The notes under the pieces were generated by a model. It saw nothing but the letters and a program-made list of their open reading frames with translations. It was not told where the DNA came from and searched no databases. Below, piece by piece: positions 50,284 through 59,448 of a stretch of DNA of 64,000 nt. Every line of letters begins with the position of its first letter. Position 1 is the stretch's first letter. Source of the DNA: JALYUS01 sp038231255 (GTDB lineage Bacteria > Chloroflexota > Chloroflexia > Thermomicrobiales > JALYUS01); the NCBI GenBank assembly GCA_038231255.1, contig JBBRLR010000003.1, forward strand, positions 44,866 to 108,865, given 5' to 3'. The position numbers and the translations under genes were made by a program.

Positions 50284-51133
50284 CCGTTTTGACTGCGGTC
50301 GTCGCGTCCTCGATTGGCCCGTATTCCGTCTCGTCGGTGACGACATCCGACCAGACGGTCATCTGGCGGAAGTTCGCCGCGCCGTATGTCGTGACCATCG
50401 CGACATCCACCGCGTCCCGCCCGCGCCCAATCGGGATGCGGCCGATGCGCGGTGTGTTGAAGCGCGCGTCGAACGTCCACCAGCGACCACCGAGGTAGAC
50501 CTCGAACCAGGCGTGGAAGTCCATCGCCGGGTAGGGTGGCGGAATGCCGATGTCCGGCATGTACCCGAAGACATAGCGCGCCGGGATGTTGAGTGCGCGG
50601 CAGAAGGTGACGCCGAGGTGCGCGAAATCCCGGCAGATGCCGCCTCGCGCCTCGTAGACATCCACGGCGGTCGTCAATCCCGTGCTCTTGAGGCCATACA
50701 CGATGTTGTGATGAATCCAGTCGCAAACCGCCTGTACGCGCGCCCAGCCCATCTCCGAGCCGCCGAACAACTCCCACGCTGTGTTCGAGAGCGCGTCCGA
50801 TAGGCAGTACCGGCTCGGCAGCGTGAAAATGACGACATCATCCGGCAAATCCTCGACCGGGTGCTGGATGGCTGTGGTGTCCACCTCGTCCGGGCCGCCG
50901 GAAATCTCCACGACCGCGTCGTAGATCAGCGCGGAGGGGCCAATGGGGAGCGTTAGCCGCTGACAGCGGTTGTGGTAGAGGTCGTAATAGTCGTGCGCCG
51001 GCACATCCGGTTGCGGCCTCCACGTTTCGTGCAGGATGCGGTGCGGATCGTCGTCCCGCGCCTTCACCAATAGCACCGTTGGCGCCGGCCACGTCGCCTC
51101 GTAGAGAAACTCACATCCGACACGGACGCGCAT
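50252..51133 (-). CDS. Transglutaminase-like protein, copy A
   Basis: 293 residues. N-terminal beta domain, then core triad G-G-I-C-R-D-F-A-H (Cys), D-F-H-A-W-F-E (His) and F-D-A-R-F-N (Asp). It overlaps the next copy by 32 nt, so the two are co-translated and may form a pair. They are diverged (for example Q-D versus R-D after Cys), so this is not a recent duplication. No signal peptide is seen. Confidence 0.85.
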   Translation of the reverse strand: MRVRVGCEFLYEATWPAPTVLLVKARDDDPHRILHETWRPQPDVPAHDYYDLYHNRCQRLTLPIGPSALIYDAVVEISGGPDEVDTTAIQHPVEDLPDDVVIFTLPSRYCLSDALSNTAWELFGGSEMGWARVQAVCDWIHHNIVYGLKSTGLTTAVDVYEARGGICRDFAHLGVTFCRALNIPARYVFGYMPDIGIPPPYPAMDFHAWFEVYLGGRWWTFDARFNTPRIGRIPIGRGRDAVDVAMVTTYGAANFRQMTVWSDVVTDETEYGPIEDATTAVKTDGGTIAARHD

Positions 51134-51496
51134 TCTTCGCCCCCACTCCCATCACTCATCCAACTTCGGGCAGCATAACGCACCGACGATGTACGCGGGA
51201 AGTACCGCTTGCACAATACCCTGTCAGAAACGTCATACAAACGCACGAGAAGACGACATATCTAGCCGCCAAGAATGCCGAGAAAGCGAAAGAAAAGAAC
51301 ATGTTTCTTTTCTCTCTTCCCTCTAGGCGTCCTTGGCGTCTTGGCGGTTCGATCGGTTTCGATCGTATCTTCAGGATGTCCGTGACCGGGCTAGAATCTT
51401 CTCGCGGAAGAAGGTTGCAAAATCGCGTTCGCGCAGGTCACATCTACCAAAAGTGGCGACCCGAAGGCCGCCTCCTACATCGCGGCGAAGAACTGA
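51134..51496. other. Intergenic region
   Basis: 363 bp between the transglutaminase-like operon (leftward) and the 3' end of dps. It must hold the promoter of the former and contains the repeat at 51264-51350. No gene seen. Confidence 0.4.
51264..51350. repeat. Intergenic inverted repeat, CCGCCAAGACGCCAAGG family
   Basis: Left arm AGCCGCCAAGAATGCCGAG and right arm GGCGTCCTTGGCGTCTTGGC with GGTT. Same architecture as the CACGAAGG repeats (purine-rich left, pyrimidine-rich right loop halves) but different units. Confidence 0.6.
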
Positions 51497-52099
51497 TTAC
51501 GCGTGGACGAGGGGCGTGTCCACGAGGTGCTCGCCGACGAACCAGACCTGCATCTGGTTGGTGCGTAGCACATCGCTCATCAGCATGTCGTTCGTGCCCC
51601 AGTCCTTGTTTTCTTCGGTCTGGTCAATCGCTTCGTTCACCTCGTTGCAGATCGCCTCATGCGCTTCGAGGAGACGGGAGATGACGACCGGCACTTCCTC
51701 GACACCGTCCGGCGGGTTCTCGATTTTGGAAAGACGTGCGACGGCGGCGGGCATACCGGTCGCGACGCCACCGAGCATCTGGATGCGCTCGGCAATCATG
51801 TCCACCAATTCCAATTGCTCCTCGGCATGCTTATCGAACAGGAGGTGCAACTGATAGAAGGTATGCCCCTTCACCTGCCAGTGCGCCTTTTTGTACAAGC
51901 TGTAAAGGGTAATCGTGTCGGCGAGCAACTGGTTGAGCGTCGCACAGTTCGCCTGTCGCGCCACAGTGGGGACGCCGACCGGCATCGCCGTCACCGTGCC
52001 GTACCGCTGAATCTCGTGGCCGCGTTGGTGCATGACCGGCGTCGCTTCCGTGCCATTCATACTCTTTTTGCCGGGCACCTTCATTTTCGTTGTGCTCAT
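51497..52099 (-). CDS. dps: Dps-family DNA-protecting ferritin
   Basis: 200 residues; AAAAGGA 9 nt before the ATG. The ferroxidase motif spans Y-K-K-A-H-W-Q-V-K-G and L-F-D-K-H-A-E-E-Q-L (His and Asp/Glu ligands at the subunit interface). A basic N-terminal extension of about 35 residues (K-M-K-V-P-G-K-K) could bind DNA. A dodecameric iron-oxidising protector against peroxide. Divergent from the IclR gene. Confidence 0.92.
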   Translation of the reverse strand: MSTTKMKVPGKKSMNGTEATPVMHQRGHEIQRYGTVTAMPVGVPTVARQANCATLNQLLADTITLYSLYKKAHWQVKGHTFYQLHLLFDKHAEEQLELVDMIAERIQMLGGVATGMPAAVARLSKIENPPDGVEEVPVVISRLLEAHEAICNEVNEAIDQTEENKDWGTNDMLMSDVLRTNQMQVWFVGEHLVDTPLVHA

Positions 52100-52363
52100 C
52101 GCTGATAATCCTTTTTATAGATGCGATGCCAAAGGGCGGCATCGCACGAGTAACGATGCGGATACCAACAGCGTCCTTCGCACATCCGGTGCCACAAAAT
52201 GAGCAAGTTCACGGCGATCGAACGCTGGCGGCGAACGGGAAGGACCTGCATCGTGTGAGCGGCGATTGACACGCAATGTGACGTGCGGTATCGTGGTCGA
52301 GCTAGTAGTGAAACATGCTTTCAGCAACATATTCACTGTGAATCTGCGGAGGCCCGACGCGGT

Positions 52364-53230
52364 ATGCCTACGTCCACTGGACTCGATTCCTGGCACCGCG
52401 CGAGCGGCCTGCTCGACATGCTGGGTGCCTCGCACGAGGCGCTCGGTGTCAGCGCCCTGAGCGAGCAGTTGCAGTTGCCGCGAAGCACCGTCGCGCGCTA
52501 TCTGAGTGTCCTGCACGAACTCGGTTTTGTGCAGCAATCGCCAGAGGATCAGCGCTACCGGCTCGGCCCGAAACTCTACCTTCTTGGGCGCGCAGTGCCG
52601 CTCGACGCGCTGGTGCGCGACGCCGCCCGCCCGCATCTCCTCGCGCTCACCGAGACGATGGGGGAGACGACGATTCTCACGATCGCGGATGGCGCGACAG
52701 CCCTTTGTATCGAGAAGATCGAAAGCCCGCACGCGATGCGCCTGACCGCCCGGATCGGCGAGCGCGTGCCGCTCCATTGTGGCTCCTCGCCGCGCTGTCT
52801 GCTCGCCTATCTGTCGGAGGCGGAGCGCGCGGCGTATCTCGCGCGACCACTCGCGTCGTTTTCCCCAAACACAATCACCGACCCTGACGCGTTGCGCCGT
52901 GCTATTGCCGAGACGCGCGCCGTGGGGTACGTCGTCTCGCGCTCGGAGATTGACGATGGGATGGTCAGCGTTGCTGCGCCAATTGGGGATGGCTGCGGCA
53001 GTGTGATTGCCGCCGTCAGCATGGCCGGCCCGGCAATCCGGCTCCCCGATGCGCGGCTGCCCGACGTGATCGCTGCGGTGCGTGCGACAGCGGCAGCGAT
53101 CAGCGCGTCATGGCGGGCGATTAGTACGGGACAGGATAGGAACGAGCGCCATCACGCGGTTGGCGAGGGAAGTGTCCGCCGGGAGAATGCGGGAAACCTC
53201 TCAGGACAGGTATGGACGGCATCACCGTAG
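52364..53230 (+). CDS. IclR-family transcription regulator
   Basis: 288 residues from ATG 52364 (GCGGAGG 11 nt upstream). N-terminal winged helix (L-L-D-M-L-G-A-S-H-E-A-L-G-V-S-A-L-S-E-Q-L, then S-T-V-A-R-Y-L-S-V-L) and C-terminal effector domain (L-H-C-G-S-S-P-R-C-L-L-A-Y, A-V-G-Y-V-V-S-R-S-E, V-S-V-A-A-P-I-G). The C-terminal 25 residues are polar and extra. It lies 21 nt ahead of the dipeptide-type importer genes and probably controls that operon in response to a small ligand. Confidence 0.87.
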   Translation: MPTSTGLDSWHRASGLLDMLGASHEALGVSALSEQLQLPRSTVARYLSVLHELGFVQQSPEDQRYRLGPKLYLLGRAVPLDALVRDAARPHLLALTETMGETTILTIADGATALCIEKIESPHAMRLTARIGERVPLHCGSSPRCLLAYLSEAERAAYLARPLASFSPNTITDPDALRRAIAETRAVGYVVSRSEIDDGMVSVAAPIGDGCGSVIAAVSMAGPAIRLPDARLPDVIAAVRATAAAISASWRAISTGQDRNERHHAVGEGSVRRENAGNLSGQVWTASP

Positions 53231-53251
53231 GTGAAGAGGAGGTTTTGCACT

Positions 53252-55057
53252 ATGGCATCGGAGAACCAGGCACAACGCGCCCGATTGACGCGGCGGCAGA
53301 TGCTCGCCGGGATGAGCGCCATTGGCGCGGCGGCAGCGCTCGCCGCCTGTGGTGGCAGCACGGCGGCGCCGACCGCAACGACCGCCGCGCAGGGGACGAC
53401 CGCGCCGAAGATCGTCGGCACGCCGAACCCCACCGCCGTCCCGCAGGTCGGCGCGACGACCGCCGCACCAACCACGGCTGCGGCATCGTCCGTGACCGGC
53501 GTGCCAACGACCGCTGCGGCGGCGCAACCGACGACGGGCGCGGCTTCCGCCGCCGCACCGGCGGTCGCGGGGACCAAGGGCGGCACGATCAAGTTCCCCC
53601 TCGGGTCGGACGGTCCCTTGAACCCGATTGTCGTGCCCGGCAACCTCGCCAGTATCTTCACGAACAAGGTCGTTTTTAACGGCCTGATCCGCTTCAACGC
53701 GAAGACGCTCAACCCCGAGGGCGACCTTGCCGAGAAGTGGGAAGTCGCGCCGGATGGCAAGGCGATCACCTTCACGCTCCGCCAGGGCGTCAAGTGGCAC
53801 GACGGCCAGCCCTTCACGGCGGATGATGTCAAGTTCACCTTCGACACGATGCTCGACCCGAAGGTCAACGCGCGCTTCCGCTCCAACATCAAGGGCGTCA
53901 CCGAGGCCGTCGTCGACAGCCCGATGTCCGTGACGCTTAAACTGACGAATCCGCTCCCGTCGCTGCCGATCCAACTCGGCTACAACATCCACATGATCCC
54001 GAAGCACGTCTTGCAGGGGCAGGACATCAACGCACCCAAAGACTTTCTCGCCAAGCCAATCGGCACCGGCCCCTTCAAATTCGTCGAGGCGACGCCGGGC
54101 AGCACGATGACCGTCGAGCGGTACGACAACTTCCATTTCGGCGCGCCGCTGCTGGATCGCATCACCTTCAAGGTGACGCCGGACATCAACGCGCAACTGG
54201 CGCAACTGAAGACGGGCGAACTCGACTTCATGCTGATGGAGCCGGATCAGGCGGCGACGGTCAAGAGCGACGCGAACATCGTCATCCAGAACGCCTCGCA
54301 GGTGAACTACTATTTTATTGCCTACAACGACAAGAAGCCGCTTTTCAGCGACAAGTTGGTGCGCCAGGCGCTGACGATGTCGCTCGATCGGCAGGCAATT
54401 GTCAAGGACGTGCTCGGCGGCGCGGGGCAGGTGGCGAACGGGCCGATCAACCCGCTCTTGTCGTGGGCCTACACCGACGATGTGAAGAAACTCGCCTACG
54501 ATCCGAAAGCCGCCGCCGCGCAACTGGACGCCGCCGGCTGGAAGGTCGGTTCGGGCGGTATTCGCGAGAAGGACGGCCAGAAGTTCTCCTTCGAATTGCT
54601 CGTGGACAAGGGCAACACGACCCGCGAGTCGGTCGCGCAGATCGCGCAGCAGGCGTGGAAGGCAGTCGGCATTGACGCGAAGATCAATGTGATGGAGTTC
54701 AACGCAGCGGTGGCGAAGTTCATCGCGGGGGATTTCGACTCGATTGTCAACTGGTACATCACCCCGCCGGACCCGGATGTCTTCGCGTGGTACAGCACGG
54801 GTGGCACGTCCAACCAGTGGCTGTATTCCAACCCGCAGGTGGACGATTTGCTGACGAAAGCGCGCTCCGAACTCGATCAGACCAAGGCGGGCGCGTTGTA
54901 CAAGCAGTTCCTCGGCATCATCGCGGAGGATGAGCCAATCACCTTCCTGTACTACCCGCAGGAGATTCGCGGCCTCCGCAGCCGCCTCCAGAACGTCCCC
55001 GCTGTCGGCATCCGCGACGCTATTGTCTACGCGTATCAGTGGTCCATTAAGCAATAG
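53252..55057 (+). CDS. ABC peptide-type solute-binding lipoprotein (family 5)
   Basis: 601 residues; AGAGGAGG 9 nt before the ATG. Tat leader (L-T-R-R-Q-M-L-A-G) and lipobox L-A-A-C, a long Thr/Ala/Pro linker to about residue 105, then the family 5 domain: L-A-E-K-W-E-V-A-P-D-G-K-A-I-T-F-T-L-R and V-K-W-H-D-G-Q-P-F-T-A-D-D-V are its signature. Transports dipeptides, oligopeptides or related compounds. Followed by two permeases and M28-like hydrolases, which suggests amide-linked substrates. Confidence 0.9.
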   Translation: MASENQAQRARLTRRQMLAGMSAIGAAAALAACGGSTAAPTATTAAQGTTAPKIVGTPNPTAVPQVGATTAAPTTAAASSVTGVPTTAAAAQPTTGAASAAAPAVAGTKGGTIKFPLGSDGPLNPIVVPGNLASIFTNKVVFNGLIRFNAKTLNPEGDLAEKWEVAPDGKAITFTLRQGVKWHDGQPFTADDVKFTFDTMLDPKVNARFRSNIKGVTEAVVDSPMSVTLKLTNPLPSLPIQLGYNIHMIPKHVLQGQDINAPKDFLAKPIGTGPFKFVEATPGSTMTVERYDNFHFGAPLLDRITFKVTPDINAQLAQLKTGELDFMLMEPDQAATVKSDANIVIQNASQVNYYFIAYNDKKPLFSDKLVRQALTMSLDRQAIVKDVLGGAGQVANGPINPLLSWAYTDDVKKLAYDPKAAAAQLDAAGWKVGSGGIREKDGQKFSFELLVDKGNTTRESVAQIAQQAWKAVGIDAKINVMEFNAAVAKFIAGDFDSIVNWYITPPDPDVFAWYSTGGTSNQWLYSNPQVDDLLTKARSELDQTKAGALYKQFLGIIAEDEPITFLYYPQEIRGLRSRLQNVPAVGIRDAIVYAYQWSIKQ

Positions 55058-55113
55058 GACTGAGGACTGAGGACTGAGAACTGAGTGGGAAAGCCGCCGA
55101 ATCCTCAGTCCTC
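55057..55113. repeat. Intergenic hairpin, ACTGAGG family
   Basis: Tandem GGACTGA units on the left (from 55057) and CCTCAGTCC at 55103-55111. The preceding gene stop (TAG 55055-55057) abuts it, and the AAGGAGG of the next gene follows. Less symmetric than the copy at 31341. Confidence 0.6.
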
Positions 55114-55130
55114 CCGACGAAGGAGGGTGA

Positions 55131-56102
55131 GTGACCGCCTATCTCATCCGGCGGATCGGGCAGTCGGTGGTGTTGCTGCTGCTCGTGACCGTCGTGACGT
55201 TCCTGCTCATTCACAAGGCGCCGGGCGGGCCGAGCATTTTGCTCAGCCCGGACACGCCGCGCGATCAGCAGCGGCAGATCGCACAGAACCTGGGCCTCAA
55301 CGACCCCTTGCCGGTGCAGTACGCCCGATGGTTTACGGGGCTGGTGCGGCTCGATCTTGGCGTCTCCTACACACAGCAGCGGGATGTTACGGCGGTGATC
55401 CGCACGCGGCTCCCGGCAACGCTGACGCTGGCGGGGTTGTCTTTTCTGTTTGCCCTCCTTGTCGCGATCCCGCTGGGGGTGCTGGCGGCGGTGCGGCGCA
55501 ACAGCATCTTCGACCATCTTGCCGCGTTTATCAGCCTGTTCGGTGTGGCGGTGCCCGTCTTCTGGTACGGGCTGCTGTTGATTATTCTCTGCTCCGTCTG
55601 GCTGCACCTCCTGCCCTCCGGCGGGCTGGCGGACGATGTGACGCGCTTCGACCTGCTCGACCGGGCGAAGCACCTCATTATGCCGACCCTCGTGCTCAGC
55701 ACGACGGCGATGGCGCAGTTCACGCGATACATGCGTTCGAGCATGGTGACGGTCCTTCAGGACGATTATGTCCGTACCGCCCGCGCGAAGGGGTTGAAGG
55801 AGCGTATCGTCCTTTCCCGGCACGCGCTGCGGAACGCGCTCATCCCGGTCGTGACGATCATCGGCGTCGTCATCCCCCGGCTGATCGGCGGGGCGGCGAT
55901 CACCGAGAATGTCTTTTCCTATCCGGGGATGGGCAGCCTCGCCGTGGACTCGGCCCGCCAGCGCGATTACCCGGTCGTGATGGGCGTGACGCTGCTCGTC
56001 GGCTTCGTGGTCATTCTTGGCAACCTCCTGACGGACCTGCTGTACGGTTGGATCGATCCGCGTATCCGGCTCGGCGGCGCGGGCGAAACGCGGGGAGGCT
56101 GA
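55131..56102 (+). CDS. ABC peptide-type permease (DppB-like)
   Basis: 323 residues from GTG 55131 with AAGGAGG. Six helices, N-terminal Y-L-I-R-R-I-G-Q-S-V, the DppB-like D-L-G-V-S-Y loop, and the EAA-like motif R-A-K-G-L-K-E-R-I-V-L-S-R-H-A-L-R-N-A-L-I-P. First half of the importer channel. Confidence 0.9.
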   Translation: MTAYLIRRIGQSVVLLLLVTVVTFLLIHKAPGGPSILLSPDTPRDQQRQIAQNLGLNDPLPVQYARWFTGLVRLDLGVSYTQQRDVTAVIRTRLPATLTLAGLSFLFALLVAIPLGVLAAVRRNSIFDHLAAFISLFGVAVPVFWYGLLLIILCSVWLHLLPSGGLADDVTRFDLLDRAKHLIMPTLVLSTTAMAQFTRYMRSSMVTVLQDDYVRTARAKGLKERIVLSRHALRNALIPVVTIIGVVIPRLIGGAAITENVFSYPGMGSLAVDSARQRDYPVVMGVTLLVGFVVILGNLLTDLLYGWIDPRIRLGGAGETRGG

Positions 56103-56103
56103 G

Positions 56104-57024
56104 ATGGTTTCGGAGCCGAACGCGGCGATCACCGGCGTCGCCCCCCTCGCGCTCGGCGACCAACGGCAGGCGCGCGGGCGGAACGAGTGGCGCGATGGCC
56201 TGCGCGTCATCGTGCGCAACCGTGTCGCCTTCGCCGCGCTGCTTTTCCTCGTCGGCATCCATCTACTCGCCATCGCCGCGCCGGTAATCGCACCGCGCGA
56301 CCCGGAGCAGATCACGATCAGCAAGCGGTTCCAGCGCCCCGGCGACGGCTACGTCCTCGGCACCGACGAGAACGGCCGCGATGTCCTTTCTCGCCTGATC
56401 TATGGCGCGCGAATTTCCCTGCTCGTGGGTAGTCTTTCCGTCATCATCTCCGTCGTGATCGGCACGCTGACGGGCGCGGTCGCGGGCTATCGCGGCGGCG
56501 CGGTGGACAGCCTCATCATGCGCTTCACGGACGGGATGCTGGCGATCCCGACCTTTTTCCTCGTCCTGATTACCGTAACGGTCTTCGGGTCGTCCGTCCG
56601 CAACCTGATCCTCGTCATCGCCTTCACTAGTTGGATGGTGATCGCGCGCGTCGTCCGCAGCGAGGTGCTGCGGGCGGCGCAGATGGATTACGTCCTCGCG
56701 GCGCGGTCGCTCGGCGTAGCGCCGATGCGCGTGCTCCTGCGGCATCTCCTGCCGAGCGCCGTACCGAGCATTATCGTCTCGACATCGCTCGGCGTCGCGA
56801 ACGCGATCCTCACTGAATCGGCGCTTTCGTACCTCGGCGTCGGCGTTCAGCCGCCGACGTCAACGTGGGGCAATATGCTCAGTAATGCCCAGAACTACTT
56901 GTTTCGCCGTCCGGAACTGGCGATCTATCCCGGTGTCCTGATCTTCGTCACTGTCCTCGCCTACAACTTCTTCGGCGATGGCCTGCACGACGCATTCGAC
57001 CCACGATACCGGCACCGGGGATGA
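56104..57024 (+). CDS. ABC peptide-type permease (DppC-like)
   Basis: 306 residues; ATG 1 nt after the DppB-like stop. L-G-T-D-E-N-G-R-D-V-L-S-R-L-I-Y-G-A-R-I-S-L and the motif A-A-R-S-L-G-V-A-P-M-R-V-L-L-R-H-L-L-P are diagnostic of DppC/OppC. Neither DppD- nor DppF-type ATPase genes follow; the next genes are hydrolases. Confidence 0.9.
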   Translation: MVSEPNAAITGVAPLALGDQRQARGRNEWRDGLRVIVRNRVAFAALLFLVGIHLLAIAAPVIAPRDPEQITISKRFQRPGDGYVLGTDENGRDVLSRLIYGARISLLVGSLSVIISVVIGTLTGAVAGYRGGAVDSLIMRFTDGMLAIPTFFLVLITVTVFGSSVRNLILVIAFTSWMVIARVVRSEVLRAAQMDYVLAARSLGVAPMRVLLRHLLPSAVPSIIVSTSLGVANAILTESALSYLGVGVQPPTSTWGNMLSNAQNYLFRRPELAIYPGVLIFVTVLAYNFFGDGLHDAFDPRYRHRG

Positions 57025-57033
57025 GGGAGGGGA

Positions 57034-57169
57034 ACCTAACCCCCCGGCCTCCTTCCCGCGAGGAAGGGGAGCGAGCCTCTTGGAGAGTAGGGCGTTCACG
57101 GTATGTCACGGCGCTACGATTGCGTCACCCCCTCCCACGCTGAAGGACGGAGGGGGCCAGGGGGTAGGT
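57034..57169. repeat. Two-hairpin CCTAACCCCC/GGGGGTAGG repeat
   Basis: Left hairpin (ACCTAACCCCCCGGCC, CCTTCCC-loop-GGAAGGGGAGCGAGCC) and right hairpin (GTCACCCCCTCC-loop-GGAGGGGGCC, AGGGGGTAGGT) joined by a variable centre. The two outer ends are inverted copies of each other. Confidence 0.7.
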
Positions 57170-57176
57170 ACAGCGG

Positions 57177-57504
57177 ATGGGTAAGGATTGGGTGGTGCGA
57201 GGGCTACACAATGGGGAGAAGAACGAGGTCGCGCGGGAACAAACTGGATGGTCTTCACTTTCGACGGCAACAAGTGATTGATGGCTTTGTCGCGGACTTC
57301 TACTGTCATGTGTGTAATCTCGTCGTGGAAGTGGATGGTGAAGTCCACTTGGCGCAGCCGAGGAAGACCGTCATCGCGAAAGCGCGTTCGCGCTACGCGG
57401 ATTACGCACCGTGCGTTTCACGAACGACCGTATCCTGAATGATCTCCTCATATGCCTTTCGGAAATCCGAAACGCTGCGAGGAACGCCGACACATCGCAA
57501 TGAG
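57177..57504 (+). pseudogene. DUF559 endonuclease-like gene, deleted and frameshifted
   Basis: Three pieces in different frames: from ATG 57177 M-G-K-D-W-V-V-R-G-L-H-N-G-E-K-N-E-V-A-R-E; then N-K-L-D-G-L-H-F-R-R-Q-Q-V-I-D-G-F-V-A-D-F-Y and L-V-V-E-V-D-G-E-V-H (the catalytic-core signature of the Vsr-like DUF559 fold); then G-L-R-T-V-R-F-T-N-D-R-I-L to TGA 57502-57504. About 20 residues are missing at the first junction (usually the T-x-A-E-x-x-L-W helix). It is flanked on both sides by the intergenic repeat. Confidence 0.65.
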
Positions 57505-57550
57505 TCACCCCTTCCCACGCCAAGTGACGGAAGGGGCAGGGGGTTAGGTT
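57503..57550. repeat. Half copy (right hairpin) of the CCTAACCCCC repeat
   Basis: GAGTCACCCCTTCCC-loop-GGAAGGGGC followed by AGGGGGTTAGGTTC. It abuts the stop of the DUF559 remnant. GGGGG in the arm lies 8 nt before the TTG start of the next gene. Confidence 0.65.
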
Positions 57551-57551
57551 C

Positions 57552-59327
57552 TTGACTGATCTCATCACCATCGTCCAATCTGCCGTGGACAAGGAACAGC
57601 TCGCGGCGCACCTCGCGTACTTCGCCACCGTGGATCGCACGAGCGGCACGGCGGGCGAGCGCGAGGCGGTTGAGTACATTCGGCGCACGCTCGCGCCGTA
57701 CGAAAATATTCAGACCGAAGTCCGCGAGTTTCAGGGGTATATCTCGTGGCCCGGCCCGGCGTCACTGGAAATCCTTTCGCCGGAGAAGGTCACGATCCCG
57801 TGCCGGACGCGCTCGTTCGGTCGCTCGACCGCGCCGGAGGGGGTGGAACTCGATCTGGTCTTCGTGGATGTCGCGCGGCAGTTGGCGCAGGGGGCGATGA
57901 TCTTCAGCCACCGCAGCAATGCCGCCGCCTATGGCGACCGCGATGTGCGCGGCGCGGCGGTCGTCACGCCCGATGGCGGGCCGGACGGCGTGCGGCGGGC
58001 AGAGGAGCAGGGGGCGGCGGCGCATATCCATCTCTGGACGAGCGACGAGCCGCATATCCACGAGATGATCGTCACGCCGATCTGGGGCACGCCGACGCCC
58101 GAATCCGCACCGAGCATGCCGACGATCCCCGCGCTCTCGGTGACGAACGCCGACGGTGAGAGATTGCGCGCCCTCTGCGCGACGGGGCCGGTGCGCGCGC
58201 GGTTGAAGGCGGAGGTGACGACCGGCTGGCAGTCGCAACCCGTGACCCTCGCCACCATCCCCGGTAAGACGGACGATTACCTGCTCGTCGGCGCGCACAT
58301 TGACTCGTGGTATGTCGGCGTGACGGACAACGCTACGGGCAATGCCGCCTTGTTGGAGATTGCGCGGGTGCTGAACGCGCATCGGGGCGAATTGGAGCGC
58401 GGCGTCGTCTTCGCGTGGTGGCCGGGTCACTCGACGGGACGGTACGCGGGCAGCACATGGTTCGCGGACAACAGTTTCGCGCACCTGCGTGCGCACTGCA
58501 TCGGCTACCTCAATATTGACTCGCCCGGCTGCCGGGGCGCGACGGTCTGGGATTGCCGCTACGTGATGGGCGAGGCGGAGCGGTTCGTGGAGACAATCGT
58601 CCACGAAATTACGGGGCAGCCCGCTAATCCGCGTCGCCCCCTGAAAGCGGGCGACCAATCCTTCTGGGGAATCGGCGTCACCTCGCTCGGCGCGTTCCGC
58701 ATGTTACCGACCGATCACCCGGATCGTAAGGCGGTCGGCGGCAGCGGTGGTGGCTGGTGGTGGCACACGGCGGAGGATACGCTGGATAAGGCGGACGCCG
58801 AGGTATTGCGCGGCGACACTGCACTGTATGCGGCGATCGCCGCGCGGCTCGCGACCGATCCCGTGTTGCCCTACGCCTTCGACACCGTCGCGCAGGATTT
58901 CGCGACCCGCCTCGCGGAAATCGCCGCCGAAACCGGCGACCGTTTCGATTTCGCTCCCGCGCAGGAATCCGCGACCCGCTTCGGCACGGTCGCCGCGCAG
59001 TTGGAGCAAACGCGGCAGCAACTTGCCGCGTCAGGGAGTATCGAGCAGCGGCGTACGCTCGACGCGGGCCTCCTGCGCCTCAGCCGCATCCTCAATCCCG
59101 CGCTCTACACCGTGAGCGGCGCATACGATCAGGACCCGGCCTTGCAGGTGCCGCTCCTGCCCGGCCTCAGCCGCGCCGCCACCCTGCGGACTCTCGATCC
59201 AGCGAGCGATGCGGCAGGTTTCCTTATTACCCGCCTCGTCCGCGAGCGCAATCGCGTCGTGGACGCCCTGGAAGCGGCGACGGTGGAGGCAAATCGAATC
59301 GGGCTGGAGGTAGGGAGGGGAACCTAA
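57552..59327 (+). CDS. M28-like metallohydrolase with PA domain, copy 1
   Basis: 591 residues from TTG 57552. An N-terminal segment (G-T-A-G-E-R-E-A-V-E-Y-I) precedes an inserted PA-like domain (about 90-215), then the M28 core: G-A-H-I-D-S-W (zinc His and Asp), T-D-N-A-T-G-N (bridging Asp), L-N-I-D-S-P-G and W-W-H-T-A-E-D-T (last zinc His). Where M28 peptidases have the E-E pair (general base and zinc ligand), this protein reads W-W-P-G-H-S-T-G-R-Y-A-G-S. No signal peptide, so it acts inside the cell, probably on imported compounds. Its TAA is part of the following repeat. Confidence 0.85.
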   Translation: MTDLITIVQSAVDKEQLAAHLAYFATVDRTSGTAGEREAVEYIRRTLAPYENIQTEVREFQGYISWPGPASLEILSPEKVTIPCRTRSFGRSTAPEGVELDLVFVDVARQLAQGAMIFSHRSNAAAYGDRDVRGAAVVTPDGGPDGVRRAEEQGAAAHIHLWTSDEPHIHEMIVTPIWGTPTPESAPSMPTIPALSVTNADGERLRALCATGPVRARLKAEVTTGWQSQPVTLATIPGKTDDYLLVGAHIDSWYVGVTDNATGNAALLEIARVLNAHRGELERGVVFAWWPGHSTGRYAGSTWFADNSFAHLRAHCIGYLNIDSPGCRGATVWDCRYVMGEAERFVETIVHEITGQPANPRRPLKAGDQSFWGIGVTSLGAFRMLPTDHPDRKAVGGSGGGWWWHTAEDTLDKADAEVLRGDTALYAAIAARLATDPVLPYAFDTVAQDFATRLAEIAAETGDRFDFAPAQESATRFGTVAAQLEQTRQQLAASGSIEQRRTLDAGLLRLSRILNPALYTVSGAYDQDPALQVPLLPGLSRAATLRTLDPASDAAGFLITRLVRERNRVVDALEAATVEANRIGLEVGRGT

Positions 59328-59442
59328 CCCCCCTTCCTCGCGGGAAGGGGGAGGGGATTCGCTGCAAGATCACAGCAGTATGTGGAATGCCCGAATATTT
59401 GGATTGAGTCACCCCCTCCTCGCGGGAGGGGGCCGGGGGTAG
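59322..59442. repeat. Two-hairpin CCTAACCCCC repeat
   Basis: Left end ACCTAACCCCCC with CTTCCTCGCGGGAAGGGGGAGG; right end GAGTCACCCCCTCCTCGCGGG with AGGGGGCCGGGGGTAGAT. It supplies the stop of copy 1 and, 9 nt upstream, the GGGGG before the start of copy 2. Confidence 0.7.
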
Positions 59443-59448
59443 ATACAG

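Noticed and set aside
49351..51133. The two transglutaminase-like genes as a peptide-ligase (ATP-grasp/alpha-E) cluster
   Set aside because: Neither the circularly permuted ATP-grasp nor the alpha-E gene is present next to them; only the pair itself can be supported.
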